DNA of 64,000 nucleotides, from NCBI RefSeq assembly GCF_000011305.1, contig NC_004369.1:124001-188000 (forward strand). Reading direction: 5' to 3'. This DNA comes from Corynebacterium efficiens YS-314 (lineage in GTDB: Bacteria > Actinomycetota > Actinomycetes > Mycobacteriales > Mycobacteriaceae). The notes under the pieces were generated by a model, which worked only from the letters and a program-made list of their open reading frames with translations, was not told where the DNA came from and made no database searches. Made by a program: the position numbers and the translations under genes. Below, piece by piece: positions 25,768 through 34,135 of the stretch (within the stretch, counting starts at the first letter, position 1; every line of letters starts with the position of its first letter).

Positions 25768-26196
25768 ATGACAAAGACTCAACTTGACAGCCACTTCGCT
25801 GAAGTGTCCGAGGAGCCTCCAAGTACGGTGCAGGATACCGGGTTGCCACTCCACCCTGAGGTGAGGGGTGCCACCGGCATCATCCAGGATCTCTCCACGG
25901 CATTCACCGTGGTGACCGTTCTGGTGGAGGAGGACTCCGATCCGGAGGATTTCCCGGCCCTGATCTCAGGTGCGGCGTCCTCGGCCAGGATCCTGGGTAT
26001 GGATGAGTTGCATGTGATCGCCCCGGCCCGCCATCTGCCCAAACTGGCGGTCGCGGCAGCGGAGATCGCCGATGAGTTGCCGGAGACCTTCCAGTTCTGC
26101 GAGGCGGAGACCTGCGCGCATGAGCATCCGGAGGATGCCACCGTGCTCACCGCGGGATCCGTGCTCAGCCTGGGCCGGAAGCTCGCCGAGTCTTAA
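25768..26196 (+). CDS. small protein of unknown function
   Basis: 142 residues, not recognised. It is acidic, has no membrane segment, and contains one Cys/His-rich patch FCEAETCAHEHPED near residue 110 that could bind a metal. ATG 25768 is chosen because TACACT (25755-25760) lies exactly 7 bases ahead, a leaderless start; the upstream GTG 25762 would fall within this gap. A strong terminator follows at 26212. Confidence 0.7.
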   Translation: MTKTQLDSHFAEVSEEPPSTVQDTGLPLHPEVRGATGIIQDLSTAFTVVTVLVEEDSDPEDFPALISGAASSARILGMDELHVIAPARHLPKLAVAAAEIADELPETFQFCEAETCAHEHPEDATVLTAGSVLSLGRKLAES

Positions 26197-26211
26197 TCCT
26201 CACCCACCCCA

Positions 26212-26255
26212 GGGAGCTTGTCGACGCCCTCCAGCGTCCGACCAGCTCCCTTTTT
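26212..26255 (+). terminator. intrinsic terminator
   Basis: GGGAGCT (26212-26218) pairs with AGCTCCC (26244-26250), followed by TTTTT (26251-26255); an inner stem GTCGACG / CGTCCGAC with one bulge extends it. The left arm incorporates a copy of the GCTTGTCGACG word (26216-26226). It ends the small gene at 25768. Confidence 0.8.
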
Positions 26256-26265
26256 CATGGCCGAG

Positions 26266-28701
26266 TTACATCCTCTTCTTCACCCTCGCGGTGGCCGGCG
26301 CGGTCCATGGATCCTCCGGCCAGGGATGACGGGGATAACGTCCCCGCATCTCCGCCCGCACCTGGGCATAGGGCCCGGACCAGAAACTGGCCAGGTCATC
26401 GGTGACCGCCAGGGGACGACCGGCGGGGGAGAGCAGATGGAACTGCACCGGCAGGCCACACAACTCCGGGGAGGTGTCCAGGCCGAAGCATTCCTGTAGT
26501 TTCACCCGCACCACGGGGCGCCCCTCTGCGTAGTCGATGCGGTGGCGGTTGCCGCTGGGCACGGTGAGGTGGGTCGGTGCCAGTTCCTCCATGTGGCTGG
26601 CCTCCGGCCAGGGCAGCAGACGCTGCAGGGCCGGGTGGAGATCAATCCTGTCAATGGGTCTGCCCGTGGCGATCTGCTCCAGCTCCGGGCCCAGCCACAG
26701 GTGGACATCGGCGGCCTCGATATCCGGCCATGGTTCCCCGAGGTGCTCATGCAGGAAACGCAGGCGGTGCGCCAGGGCCGCGGCCTTGTCCGAGAAGGTG
26801 AACAACCCCAGGCCCTCACGTTCGATCGCCGCTGTCACCGCCCGGGCGGCATCCTCGGGCGTGGCCCGGGTGGGGGTGGAGCTCAGCTCGATGGCCCCGG
26901 CGGCGCGCACCTGACGGGCCTGGATCTTCCCGCCAGTTACCGTAGCGCGGGTGGTCTCCCGAACCCCGATGATCTCCAGGGCGGCGGCCTCCTCGATGCG
27001 GGCGGCCGCCCGGATGAGGGCACGGGAGCCGGAACGGGTGATATCCGCGATCGCCAACCACGGCGCACCGGAGAGTTCACGGTCCATCAGGGTGGCGCGG
27101 GTGCCACTGGCCAGCAGATAGTCGGTGTCAGTTTCCCGGCGCGCGATGAGTCCGGGCAGGGCGGTGCCGATAATCTGGCCGGCGGACACCCCGCGGGTAG
27201 TGCCCGTGTCCGGTGCTAATCGACGCAGCCGTGCCACCTCCCGGTCGAATGCCCGGTTGCCCCGTGAGGTGCGGGCCTGTTTCTCCACATCCCCGCGGGG
27301 ATCATCGGCCAGCACCGCCAGGACCCCGGCCGCCTGGGGACCGTAGGCCACGAGCGCTGCGCCGAGATGTGGGGCGAGGGGGAGCGTCGACAAGCGTCGG
27401 CCGAGTGAGGTGACCGCACCGTCCCCGTCGACCGCGCCGATCGCCTGCAGCGTGGCTTCGGCCGCCTCCAGGGCAGGGGCGGGTGGCGCGGTGATCAGCG
27501 GCAGACCCTCACCGCGCGGGGTGCCCCAACACGCCAACCACAGGGCAGCCTGCGTGAGATCGGCGGACTGGATCTCAGGAGTGGTGAACGGCTGGAAATG
27601 GGCGTAATCCTCCTGCGCATACCCACGGATCACCTCACCCGGGCCCTCACGCCCGGCGCGACCGGCCCGCTGATCCGCCGAGGACTGCGCACAACTGACG
27701 GTGACCAGCCCGGTCATATTGCGCGCGGCATCGCGCCGGGGGGAACGCGACAGTCCGGAATCCACCACGATGCGCACGCCCGGCACCGTCAGGGAACTCT
27801 CCGCGACGGGGGTGGACACCACGATGCGGGGACGGTTGGTGGGGGTCAGCGCGCGGTCCTGCTCCGCCGGGGTGAGACGACCGTGCAGGGGGAGCACCTC
27901 CAGGTCGGTCAACCGGTTCAGGGTGGCGGTGACGCGCTCGATCTCCCGGACACCGGGTAGGAACACCAGCGCGGACTCCTGCCTGCGGGCAACCGCGTCA
28001 CTGGTCAGGCGCGCCAGATGATCCAGGTACTCCCAGCCCACCCCCTTCTCCGTCAGGCGGGGCGCGGTGCCGGGCTGATAGTGCACCTCAACTGGGTGCA
28101 CCGGGGCCTGCGCACTGAGCACCTGCGCGCCGAGGAGCTCGGCGAAACGCTCGGCATCCAGGGTGGCGGACATGGCGATCAGCGCGAAATCATCCCGCAG
28201 CTGGCTGAGCTCGGTGAGCATGCCGACGAGCAGATCCGTATCCAACTGCCGTTCATGGACCTCATCGATGATGACGGCATGAACCCCGGCCAGTTCCGGA
28301 TCGGCAAGCAACCGGCGCATGAGCACACCCGGGGTGAGGAACTGCACGTGGGAGCCCTGGTGGTGTTCACCGCGCACCGTGAAGCCGACGCGTTCGCCCA
28401 CCCTGCTGCCGTCCAGCTGCGCCAACCGACGTGCGGCGGCACGCACCGCCACCCGCCGGGGAGCGGTGACCAGCACCGGGCCCGGCCCGCGACCGTCGTG
28501 GGCCGGGTACAGATCGGGGTGGTTCCGGACCGCGTTGGCCACCGCCGGGGGTACCACCGTGGTCTTACCCGTACCCGGCGGGGACTGGATGACCAGGTTG
28601 GTGGCGCCGGTGGCAAGGGTGCCGCTGAGATCATCCAGCAGCGTCTGCGCAGGCAGTCCGGCGGCGATGGTGGGCAGGTGGAAAACACTGGGGGAGGTCA
28701 C
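26266..28701 (-). CDS. hrpB: ATP-dependent RNA helicase HrpB
   Basis: 811 residues, close to E. coli HrpB. DEAH/RHA-type motifs occur in order: PPGTGKTT (41-48), TAPRRVAVRAAA (79-90), DEVH at 146-149, SAT at 178-180, then the QRAGRAGR motif VI of helicase domain 2, and a C-terminal HrpB domain (from about 480). Function in bacteria is unclear; RNA processing is presumed. The start is GTG at 28701, with TAGGAT about 9 bases ahead. It is convergent with the small gene at 25768 and may be cotranscribed with the acetyltransferase gene 12 bases upstream. Confidence 0.9.
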   Translation of the reverse strand: MTSPSVFHLPTIAAGLPAQTLLDDLSGTLATGATNLVIQSPPGTGKTTVVPPAVANAVRNHPDLYPAHDGRGPGPVLVTAPRRVAVRAAARRLAQLDGSRVGERVGFTVRGEHHQGSHVQFLTPGVLMRRLLADPELAGVHAVIIDEVHERQLDTDLLVGMLTELSQLRDDFALIAMSATLDAERFAELLGAQVLSAQAPVHPVEVHYQPGTAPRLTEKGVGWEYLDHLARLTSDAVARRQESALVFLPGVREIERVTATLNRLTDLEVLPLHGRLTPAEQDRALTPTNRPRIVVSTPVAESSLTVPGVRIVVDSGLSRSPRRDAARNMTGLVTVSCAQSSADQRAGRAGREGPGEVIRGYAQEDYAHFQPFTTPEIQSADLTQAALWLACWGTPRGEGLPLITAPPAPALEAAEATLQAIGAVDGDGAVTSLGRRLSTLPLAPHLGAALVAYGPQAAGVLAVLADDPRGDVEKQARTSRGNRAFDREVARLRRLAPDTGTTRGVSAGQIIGTALPGLIARRETDTDYLLASGTRATLMDRELSGAPWLAIADITRSGSRALIRAAARIEEAAALEIIGVRETTRATVTGGKIQARQVRAAGAIELSSTPTRATPEDAARAVTAAIEREGLGLFTFSDKAAALAHRLRFLHEHLGEPWPDIEAADVHLWLGPELEQIATGRPIDRIDLHPALQRLLPWPEASHMEELAPTHLTVPSGNRHRIDYAEGRPVVRVKLQECFGLDTSPELCGLPVQFHLLSPAGRPLAVTDDLASFWSGPYAQVRAEMRGRYPRHPWPEDPWTAPATARVKKRM

Positions 28702-28713
28702 GATGTACCCATC

Positions 28714-29379
28714 CTAGTGGTCGTCCATATGCTCCCGGAGCTCCGCCAGGGCGTCGACAGGCACCCCGTCCGGCAGGTCCGCCCGCTCCAACCGGGTCTC
28801 ATCGCGCATCCGGATCACCCGCGCCGGGCTGCCCACCGCGATGGCATCGGCCGGGATGTCGCGGGTGACCACGGCGCCGGCACCGATGACAGCCCAATCA
28901 CCGATGCTCACACCACCGACCACTGTCACCCCGCCGCCCAGCCACACATCCTCACCGATGTGCACAGGCGCACCGTTCTCCCACCCGCCGCTGCGCATCT
29001 CCACATCATCAACCGGGTGGCCGGCGGTGAGGATCTGGCAGTTGGGGCCCAGCAGGGAACGCGCCCCGATGTGCACCGGGGCGATATCGAGGATGGTCAG
29101 ACCGAAGTTGATGAAGACGCCCTCACCGATGGTGGTGTTGATGCCGTATTCGATGATGGCCGGGGCCTTGATGGTGCATTGCCCGCTGGCCGGGTTGAGC
29201 AGCTCGCGCAGAATCTCGCCGGAACGCTGTGGATTGGTGGGCCCCAGCTGGTTGTATTCGTGGTAGAGCAGGGCTGCGCGTCCGGCCAGGTCACCGAGCT
29301 CATCGGAGACGGCCAGGTACCACTTTCCGCTGCTCATACGGTCGAAGGAGGCATATGGAGTAGGGTCGAAGGTGTTCAT
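28714..29379 (-). CDS. maltose/galactoside-type O-acetyltransferase
   Basis: 221 residues. The N-terminal cap (RMSSGKWYLAVSDELGDL, 19-36) is the Mac domain of maltose/galactoside acetyltransferases; residues 85-185 are hexapeptide repeats of a left-handed beta-helix. The catalytic His should be in LTAGHPVDD, and VGSPARVIR closes the helix. It transfers acetyl from acetyl-CoA to a sugar hydroxyl. ATG 29379 has GGGAGGA three bases upstream. It is divergent from alkB with only 32 bases between starts and lies upstream of hrpB. Confidence 0.85.
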   Translation of the reverse strand: MNTFDPTPYASFDRMSSGKWYLAVSDELGDLAGRAALLYHEYNQLGPTNPQRSGEILRELLNPASGQCTIKAPAIIEYGINTTIGEGVFINFGLTILDIAPVHIGARSLLGPNCQILTAGHPVDDVEMRSGGWENGAPVHIGEDVWLGGGVTVVGGVSIGDWAVIGAGAVVTRDIPADAIAVGSPARVIRMRDETRLERADLPDGVPVDALAELREHMDDH

Positions 29380-29411
29380 GTCCTCCCATTGTGCCCGTTT
29401 CGGAGGTGGCA

Positions 29412-30104
29412 GTGCCCACGCTTTTCGACGCTCCGGGGGCGCGCTTTCCACGCCCCTCCCGCGAGGTGGCCAGCGGCGTGGTCCACCTCCCCGACTGGTT
29501 GCCGCTGGGGGAGCAGGCCGCGGTGGTGGAGGAGGCCCGCGGGATCGCCCGCTCGGTGGCGGGCACCCCACTGGCGATGACCCGCCCGCAGCTGCGCAGC
29601 GGACAGATGAGCGTGCATATTCTCTCCCTCGGTCAGCATTGGGCCACCAACCCGTACCGCTATGTCACCTCGGTGGGTGGGGTGGCGGTGCCGCCGATCC
29701 CCGCGTCCTTCCACGATCTGGCGGCCCGGGCGTTGGCGGATGCGGCGGCCCTGAGCCCCCCGCTGGCGGCCTGGTCGGGGAAGTACCGCGCCGAGGCGGC
29801 CCTGGTCAACTACTACGCTCCTGGTTCGGCGATGGGCATGCACCAGGATGCCAATGAACTCTCCGAGGCCCCGGTGATCTCCCTGTCCATCGGGGACACC
29901 GGTATCTTCCGGCTGGGCAACACCGACAACCGCAACCGGCCCTGGGTGGATGTGCCCCTGCTCAGTGGGGACCTCATCATCTTCGGCGGTGAACACCGTC
30001 GCGCCTTCCACGGGGTGCCACGGATCGAGGCGGATACCGCGCCGGAAGGGTGCGGGCTGGACCGGGGAAGAATCAATATCACCATCCGTCAGGTGGCACT
30101 GTAA
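29412..30104 (+). CDS. alkB: alpha-ketoglutarate-dependent dioxygenase AlkB
   Basis: 230 residues. The iron ligands are His144 and Asp146 (GMHQDANE) and His200 (RAFHGV); 2-oxoglutarate is bound by the RINITIR motif near the C-terminus (Arg220 and Arg226). NYYAPGSAMGMH matches the AlkB consensus. It repairs 1-methyladenine and 3-methylcytosine by oxidative demethylation. The GTG at 29412 is chosen because GGAGG (29402-29406) lies five bases ahead. A Tag-like glycosylase follows 70 bases later. Confidence 0.93.
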   Translation: MPTLFDAPGARFPRPSREVASGVVHLPDWLPLGEQAAVVEEARGIARSVAGTPLAMTRPQLRSGQMSVHILSLGQHWATNPYRYVTSVGGVAVPPIPASFHDLAARALADAAALSPPLAAWSGKYRAEAALVNYYAPGSAMGMHQDANELSEAPVISLSIGDTGIFRLGNTDNRNRPWVDVPLLSGDLIIFGGEHRRAFHGVPRIEADTAPEGCGLDRGRINITIRQVAL

Positions 30105-30174
30105 CCGCAGCTCACAGTAGGTATCAGGGGTGATTTACCCCCGCCGTGTCCGGTGCGCTTTCTATGGTGCAGCC

Positions 30175-30765
30175 ATGACTATTTCAACTGATGATCTCAC
30201 CGTCCACCCCAATGATCTGATCCTGTGCGCCGATGGGCGCAGCCGACCCCGCTGGGCATCCCGCGGGGAGGCCTGCTGGCGGTACTTCGATGAGGAATGG
30301 GGCAGGCCCCCGGGCAGGCCGGACCGATGGCTGGAGACGGTGGCCCTGACCGTATTCCAGCTCGGGGTGACCTGGCAGGCGGTGCTGGGCAAGCGGGAGT
30401 CCCTGCGGGTGGCGTTCGAGGGATTTCACGTGGAACAGGTGGCTGCCTATGGCGAGGAGGAGGTGGACCGTCTCCTTGTTGATCAGGGGATCTTCCGTAA
30501 CCGCCGCAAGATCGAGGCGACCATCACCAACGCCCGGGCCATGGCGGCACTGCGTGAACCATTCGGTGAGGTGCTCAGCCGGTATGCCGGGCACCCATTC
30601 CTGGATGATGACGGCACGGTTCCCACCTTCACACCCGCCTCCACGCAGCTGGCTGGCGAATTGAAAGACCTCGGCTTCACCCACATCGGCCCCACCGCGG
30701 CATTCTCACTGATGCAGGCCACCGGCGTGATACCCATCAGGGCGCACTACAATCTGAGCGGGTGA
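30175..30765 (+). CDS. DNA-3-methyladenine glycosylase I (Tag)-like protein
   Basis: 196 residues of the HhH-GPD Tag family: the segment WRYFDEEWGRP (about 33-43), the helical core TVFQLGVTWQAVLGKRESLRVAF, GIFRNRRKIEATITNA and the C-terminal GFTHIGPTAAFSLMQATG match E. coli Tag. Unusually the four zinc ligands of E. coli Tag (Cys4, His17, His175, Cys179) do not look conserved: the His of YHDNEWG is Phe, and the C-terminus lacks the Cys cluster. It should remove 3-methyladenine, or act on another base. ATG 30175 is chosen by homology. The stop overlaps the next gene's GTG (GTGA). Confidence 0.8.
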   Translation: MTISTDDLTVHPNDLILCADGRSRPRWASRGEACWRYFDEEWGRPPGRPDRWLETVALTVFQLGVTWQAVLGKRESLRVAFEGFHVEQVAAYGEEEVDRLLVDQGIFRNRRKIEATITNARAMAALREPFGEVLSRYAGHPFLDDDGTVPTFTPASTQLAGELKDLGFTHIGPTAAFSLMQATGVIPIRAHYNLSG

Positions 30766-31466
30766 CCACCGCCACCCTGCTTGCCCTGCTCGTCGTCTGG
30801 ATCGCCGCGATCGTCTCGCCAGGGCCTGACCTCGTGCAGATCATCCGGGTCGGTTCCCGCAGCCGCAGTGATGGTATCTGGGCGGCCATCGGGATCATGG
30901 TGGGCAATGCCATCTGGATCTGCGCCAGCCTGCTCGGCCTGTCGGTGCTGATCTCCACCACGCCCGCGGTGTTGTGGCTGCTCCAGCTCGCCGGCGGTTC
31001 CTATCTGATCTGGATGGGCATCGGTGCCGTGCGCTCCTGGTGGGGGCAGCGGATCACCGCCCGGCAGGCGGGGGATGCCGTGGAACGGGTGCTGGAGGGG
31101 GATGGTTCGGACGGTGTTCCCGGTGGGTTCGGTTCCCCAGGTGTCCTCGGCGCCCGGCGGGCCCTGCGCACCGGTATCGCCACCAACCTGTCCAACCCCA
31201 AGGCCGTGCTCTTCTTCGGTTCGGTGTTCGCCCAGTTCATCACCCCGGACATGGGAGTGGGGTGGAGCATCTTTCTCGCCGTCTTCCTCATCCTCACCGG
31301 CCTGGTGTGGTTCTTAGGTTTCGCGGTGCTGGTGCGCAGCTTCGCCGCCCGCATCACCCGCAACGCGGCGGTGATCGATCTGTTCACGGGGGTGATCTTC
31401 ATAGCCCTTGGAATGTTCATGGTCTGGCAGGGCGTTGTGGGTATCGGCAGCTGGATCCTGGGTTAG
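30762..31466 (+). CDS. LysE/RhtB-family amino-acid exporter
   Basis: 234 residues with about six hydrophobic segments. The N-terminal signature IVSPGPDLVQIIRVGSRSRSDGIWAAIGIMVGN (within 15-50) carries the SPGP and G-x-x-x-G features of LysE/RhtB exporters, and LRTGIATNLSNPKAVLFFGSVF (about 130-150) is the second conserved block. It expels amino acids or related metabolites. It overlaps the Tag-like gene by four bases and a small Gly-rich loop (GVPGGFGSPG) interrupts the middle. Confidence 0.85.
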   Translation: MTTATLLALLVVWIAAIVSPGPDLVQIIRVGSRSRSDGIWAAIGIMVGNAIWICASLLGLSVLISTTPAVLWLLQLAGGSYLIWMGIGAVRSWWGQRITARQAGDAVERVLEGDGSDGVPGGFGSPGVLGARRALRTGIATNLSNPKAVLFFGSVFAQFITPDMGVGWSIFLAVFLILTGLVWFLGFAVLVRSFAARITRNAAVIDLFTGVIFIALGMFMVWQGVVGIGSWILG

Positions 31467-31486
31467 CTCCCGTCCCCGGACATGGA

Positions 31487-31492
31487 TAGACT
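31487..31492 (+). promoter_or_regulatory. -10 box of the S4-domain gene
   Basis: TAGACT lies 8 bases before ATG 31501, a leaderless layout. Confidence 0.5.
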
Positions 31493-31500
31493 CAAGTGCC

Positions 31501-31791
31501 ATGCAGCCTGAAGAAGTGCACATCAGGGACGAAGCCATCAAACTCGGCCAGTTCATCAAATTAGCCAACCTCGTCTCCACCGGCGGGGAGGCCAAGGACG
31601 CCATCGCCAACGGTGATGTCACAGTCAACGGTGAGGTGGATACCCGCCGTGGCCGGACACTCCGCAACGGCGATGTGGTGTGCATCGGTGACACCTGCGC
31701 GCAGGTGAGCGCCGGCGAGGACCAAGACGATTATTTTGACGAAGCCACCGCCAACGATGACTTCGACCCCGAAAAGTGGAGGAATATGTAA
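31501..31791 (+). CDS. S4-domain RNA-binding protein, YbcJ-like
   Basis: 96 residues. Residues 11-65 form an S4 domain (IKLGQFIKLANLVSTGGEAK, then NGDVTVNGEVDTRRGRTLRNGDVV), the compact RNA-binding module of YbcJ/RlbA-type proteins; the remaining 30 residues are acidic. It probably binds structured RNA on or near ribosomes. It starts eight bases after a TAGACT box, and its TAA stop overlaps the next ATG (TAATG). Confidence 0.85.
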   Translation: MQPEEVHIRDEAIKLGQFIKLANLVSTGGEAKDAIANGDVTVNGEVDTRRGRTLRNGDVVCIGDTCAQVSAGEDQDDYFDEATANDDFDPEKWRNM

Positions 31792-32648
31792 TGCCAGCTT
31801 TTGAGGCACAGGCAGGAATGCCCTATTGGATCGACCTGACCACCTCGGACATCGCCAAGTCCTCCCACTTCTATGAGAACGTGCTCGGCTGGGACATCAC
31901 CGAGGTCAATCCCGGTTACCGCATGGCACGTGTCCAGGGTCTGCCCGTCGCCGGGTTCATCGACCAGCCCGAAGAGTCCACCATGCCGGACACCTGGATC
32001 ACCTACTTCCTGTCCTACAACCTGGATGAGGTGACCGCCAAGATCGTTGAACTGGGCGGACGCATCCTGGCCCAGCCCACCGAGGTGTTCCTCGGTCATA
32101 TGGTCCTGGCAGTCGATCCCGCCGGTGCCCTCTTCGGCCTCATCGAACCCGGCAGTGAGGAATCCTTCGTGGCCGCCGGCGAACCGGGCACCCCGGTCTG
32201 GCATGAACTGACCACCGTGACCAACTACCCCGAGGCCGTCGACTTCTACGGCGAGCTGTTCAACTGGATGACCTCGGAGCTCTCCAGCGAGGAGGGCGAG
32301 GGTGGTTTCCGCTACACCACCGCGCTTGTCGACGGCTCCGCCTTCGCCGGAGTCTTCGACGCCAAGGGCCAGTTCCCACCCCAGGTGCCCAGCTTCTGGC
32401 AGACCTACCTCGGTGTCCTCAGCGTCGACGACGCGGTGGCCAAGGCCCCCGAATTCGGCGGCGATGTCATCCGCGAACCCTGGGACTCCGAATTCGGCCG
32501 CATGGCACTGATCTCCGATTCCACCGGCGCCACCGTCACCCTGTGCAATGTGGACGAGCCCGTGGAGGAGGACGTCAGCGAGGCCGAGGACCTGCTGGGT
32601 ATTGACCTCAGCGCCTTTGAGGAACAGCTGCGCAACCAGAACAAATAA
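31791..32648 (+). CDS. VOC-family (glyoxalase/bleomycin-resistance-like) protein
   Basis: 285 residues with two tandem VOC modules, about 12-125 (YWIDLTTSDIAKSSHFYENVLGW start) and 135-255 (VWHELTTVTNYPEAVDFYGELFNW start). Each has the FY...LGW / LFNW signature. Proteins of this two-module kind include glyoxalases, dioxygenases and antibiotic-binding proteins; this one has no assigned substrate. GGAGGA lies six bases before ATG. It overlaps the S4 gene by one base and is followed after 4 bases by the alkyltransferase-like gene. Confidence 0.8.
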   Translation: MPAFEAQAGMPYWIDLTTSDIAKSSHFYENVLGWDITEVNPGYRMARVQGLPVAGFIDQPEESTMPDTWITYFLSYNLDEVTAKIVELGGRILAQPTEVFLGHMVLAVDPAGALFGLIEPGSEESFVAAGEPGTPVWHELTTVTNYPEAVDFYGELFNWMTSELSSEEGEGGFRYTTALVDGSAFAGVFDAKGQFPPQVPSFWQTYLGVLSVDDAVAKAPEFGGDVIREPWDSEFGRMALISDSTGATVTLCNVDEPVEEDVSEAEDLLGIDLSAFEEQLRNQNK

Positions 32649-32652
32649 CACC

Positions 32653-33003
32653 GTGGGAGGATCAGCTGAGGGCCTGGAGCTCGATGACCTGACCTCCCGG
32701 GTACTTGACTGCGTGGACCTGATTCCACCTGGGCGGGTGGCCACCTATGGGGACATCGCCGCCCTGGTGGGCACCGGGCCACGGCAGGTCGGGCGCATCA
32801 TGGCCCTCCACGGTCACCTTGTCGCCTGGTGGCGGGTGGTCCGCGCCGATGGCGGATCCCAGGTGTCTGAGCGTGCGCGCCTGCACTGGGATGAGGAGGG
32901 GATCACCTCCACCCGTGGCACCCGCGTGAAGGTCCGCATGACCCACCACAGGCTCACCACCGGGGAACTGCATGCGATCGCAGTCCAGCTGCCACCCCGG
33001 TGA
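32653..33003 (+). CDS. alkyltransferase-like (ATL/MGMT-family) protein
   Basis: About 116 residues; the start (GTG 32653) is uncertain because the nearest ribosome-binding-like sequence, GGGAGG, is inside the first codons. The body PPGRVATYGDIAALVGTGPRQVGRIMA (25-51) is the DNA-binding part of the O6-alkylguanine alkyltransferase fold. The active-site PCHR of true MGMT is replaced by Ala-Trp-Trp-Arg (58-61), with Trp59 in the place of the acceptor Cys as in ATL proteins, and also Trp60 in place of the His. It should recognise O6-alkylguanine and recruit other repair rather than transfer the alkyl group. Confidence 0.8.
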   Translation: MGGSAEGLELDDLTSRVLDCVDLIPPGRVATYGDIAALVGTGPRQVGRIMALHGHLVAWWRVVRADGGSQVSERARLHWDEEGITSTRGTRVKVRMTHHRLTTGELHAIAVQLPPR

Positions 33004-33070
33004 CAACACCGGCCCTGGGGTTAAGCTGGGACACGTTCTGCCCAGCGACGTTGAAAGTGAGCATCTCAAC

Positions 33071-34135
33071 ATGACCACCCCACACCACCCCACGCCGGTC
33101 CGTGCCTGGGGCGTGACCGCCTTCGCCCAGCCCCTGGAGTCCCTCACCATCACCCGCCGTGAACTGCGCGCCGATGATGTTTCCATCGACATCGAGTACG
33201 CAGGCATCTGCCACTCGGATATCCACACCGCCACCGGTGACTGGGGTGAGCGGGAGTACCCGCTGGTGCCGGGACATGAGATCGTCGGGCGGGTCAGTGC
33301 GGTCGGCGATGCGGTGACCAAACACCGGGTCGGTGACCGCGTGGGCGTGGGGTGTTTCGTCAACTCCTGTGGGCACTGCGAGCCCTGCCGTGCGGGTGAG
33401 CATTCCTACTGCGACACCGGGGCGGTCCTGACCTACGGGTCGGAGGACCGCTACGCCGACGGTGAGTACACCCAGGGCGGGTACTCGCAGGCGATCGTGG
33501 TCAAGGAGGATTTCGTGGTCCGCGTGCCGGAGTCCCTGGACCCGGCGGCCGCCACCCCGCTGCTGTGCGCGGGCATCACCACCTACTCACCGCTGAAGCA
33601 CCACGGGGCGGGACCGGGGAAGAAGGTCGGCATCATCGGCCTGGGTGGCATCGGCCACGTGGCGGTGAAGATCGCCGTGGCCATGGGCGCGGAGGTGGTG
33701 GTGTTCTCCCATTCCACCTCCAAGCGGGAGGACGCCCTGAAATTCGGTGCCACCGAGCACGTCTCCACCGCGGACCCAACCTTCGCCGAGACCTGGGGTG
33801 GGCAGTTCGACCTCATCCTCAACACCGTCAGCGTCAACCTCGACACCGCCACCTACCTGTCGCTGCTGTGTTTCGACGGTGCCCTCGTTGCCCTCGGCCT
33901 GCCGAATGACCCCATGGAGGTACCCACCCGGATGCTCACCTCCAAGCGACGCACTCTCACCGGTTCGCTCGTCGGTGGCATCCCGGAGACCCAGGAGATG
34001 CTGGACTTCTGCGCGGAGCACAACATCACCGCGGAGATCGAGCTCATCGACGCCACCTCCATCAACGAGGCCTATGAGCGCACCATCAACTCAGATGTGC
34101 GCTACCGCTTCGTCATCGACGCCGCGACCTTCTAG
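33071..34135 (+). CDS. zinc-dependent NAD(P) alcohol dehydrogenase
   Basis: 354 residues of the medium-chain, YahK/cinnamyl-alcohol-dehydrogenase type. Catalytic zinc ligands are in GICHSDIHT (Cys, His) and PGHEIVG; structural zinc cysteines are in SCGHCEPCRAGEHSYC; the nucleotide fold is GLGGIGHVAVKIA. It reduces aldehydes or oxidises primary alcohols. ATG 33071 is chosen by homology; a clear ribosome binding site is not seen. Its last codons overlap by four bases the end of the convergent alpha/beta-hydrolase gene. Confidence 0.9.
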   Translation: MTTPHHPTPVRAWGVTAFAQPLESLTITRRELRADDVSIDIEYAGICHSDIHTATGDWGEREYPLVPGHEIVGRVSAVGDAVTKHRVGDRVGVGCFVNSCGHCEPCRAGEHSYCDTGAVLTYGSEDRYADGEYTQGGYSQAIVVKEDFVVRVPESLDPAAATPLLCAGITTYSPLKHHGAGPGKKVGIIGLGGIGHVAVKIAVAMGAEVVVFSHSTSKREDALKFGATEHVSTADPTFAETWGGQFDLILNTVSVNLDTATYLSLLCFDGALVALGLPNDPMEVPTRMLTSKRRTLTGSLVGGIPETQEMLDFCAEHNITAEIELIDATSINEAYERTINSDVRYRFVIDAATF

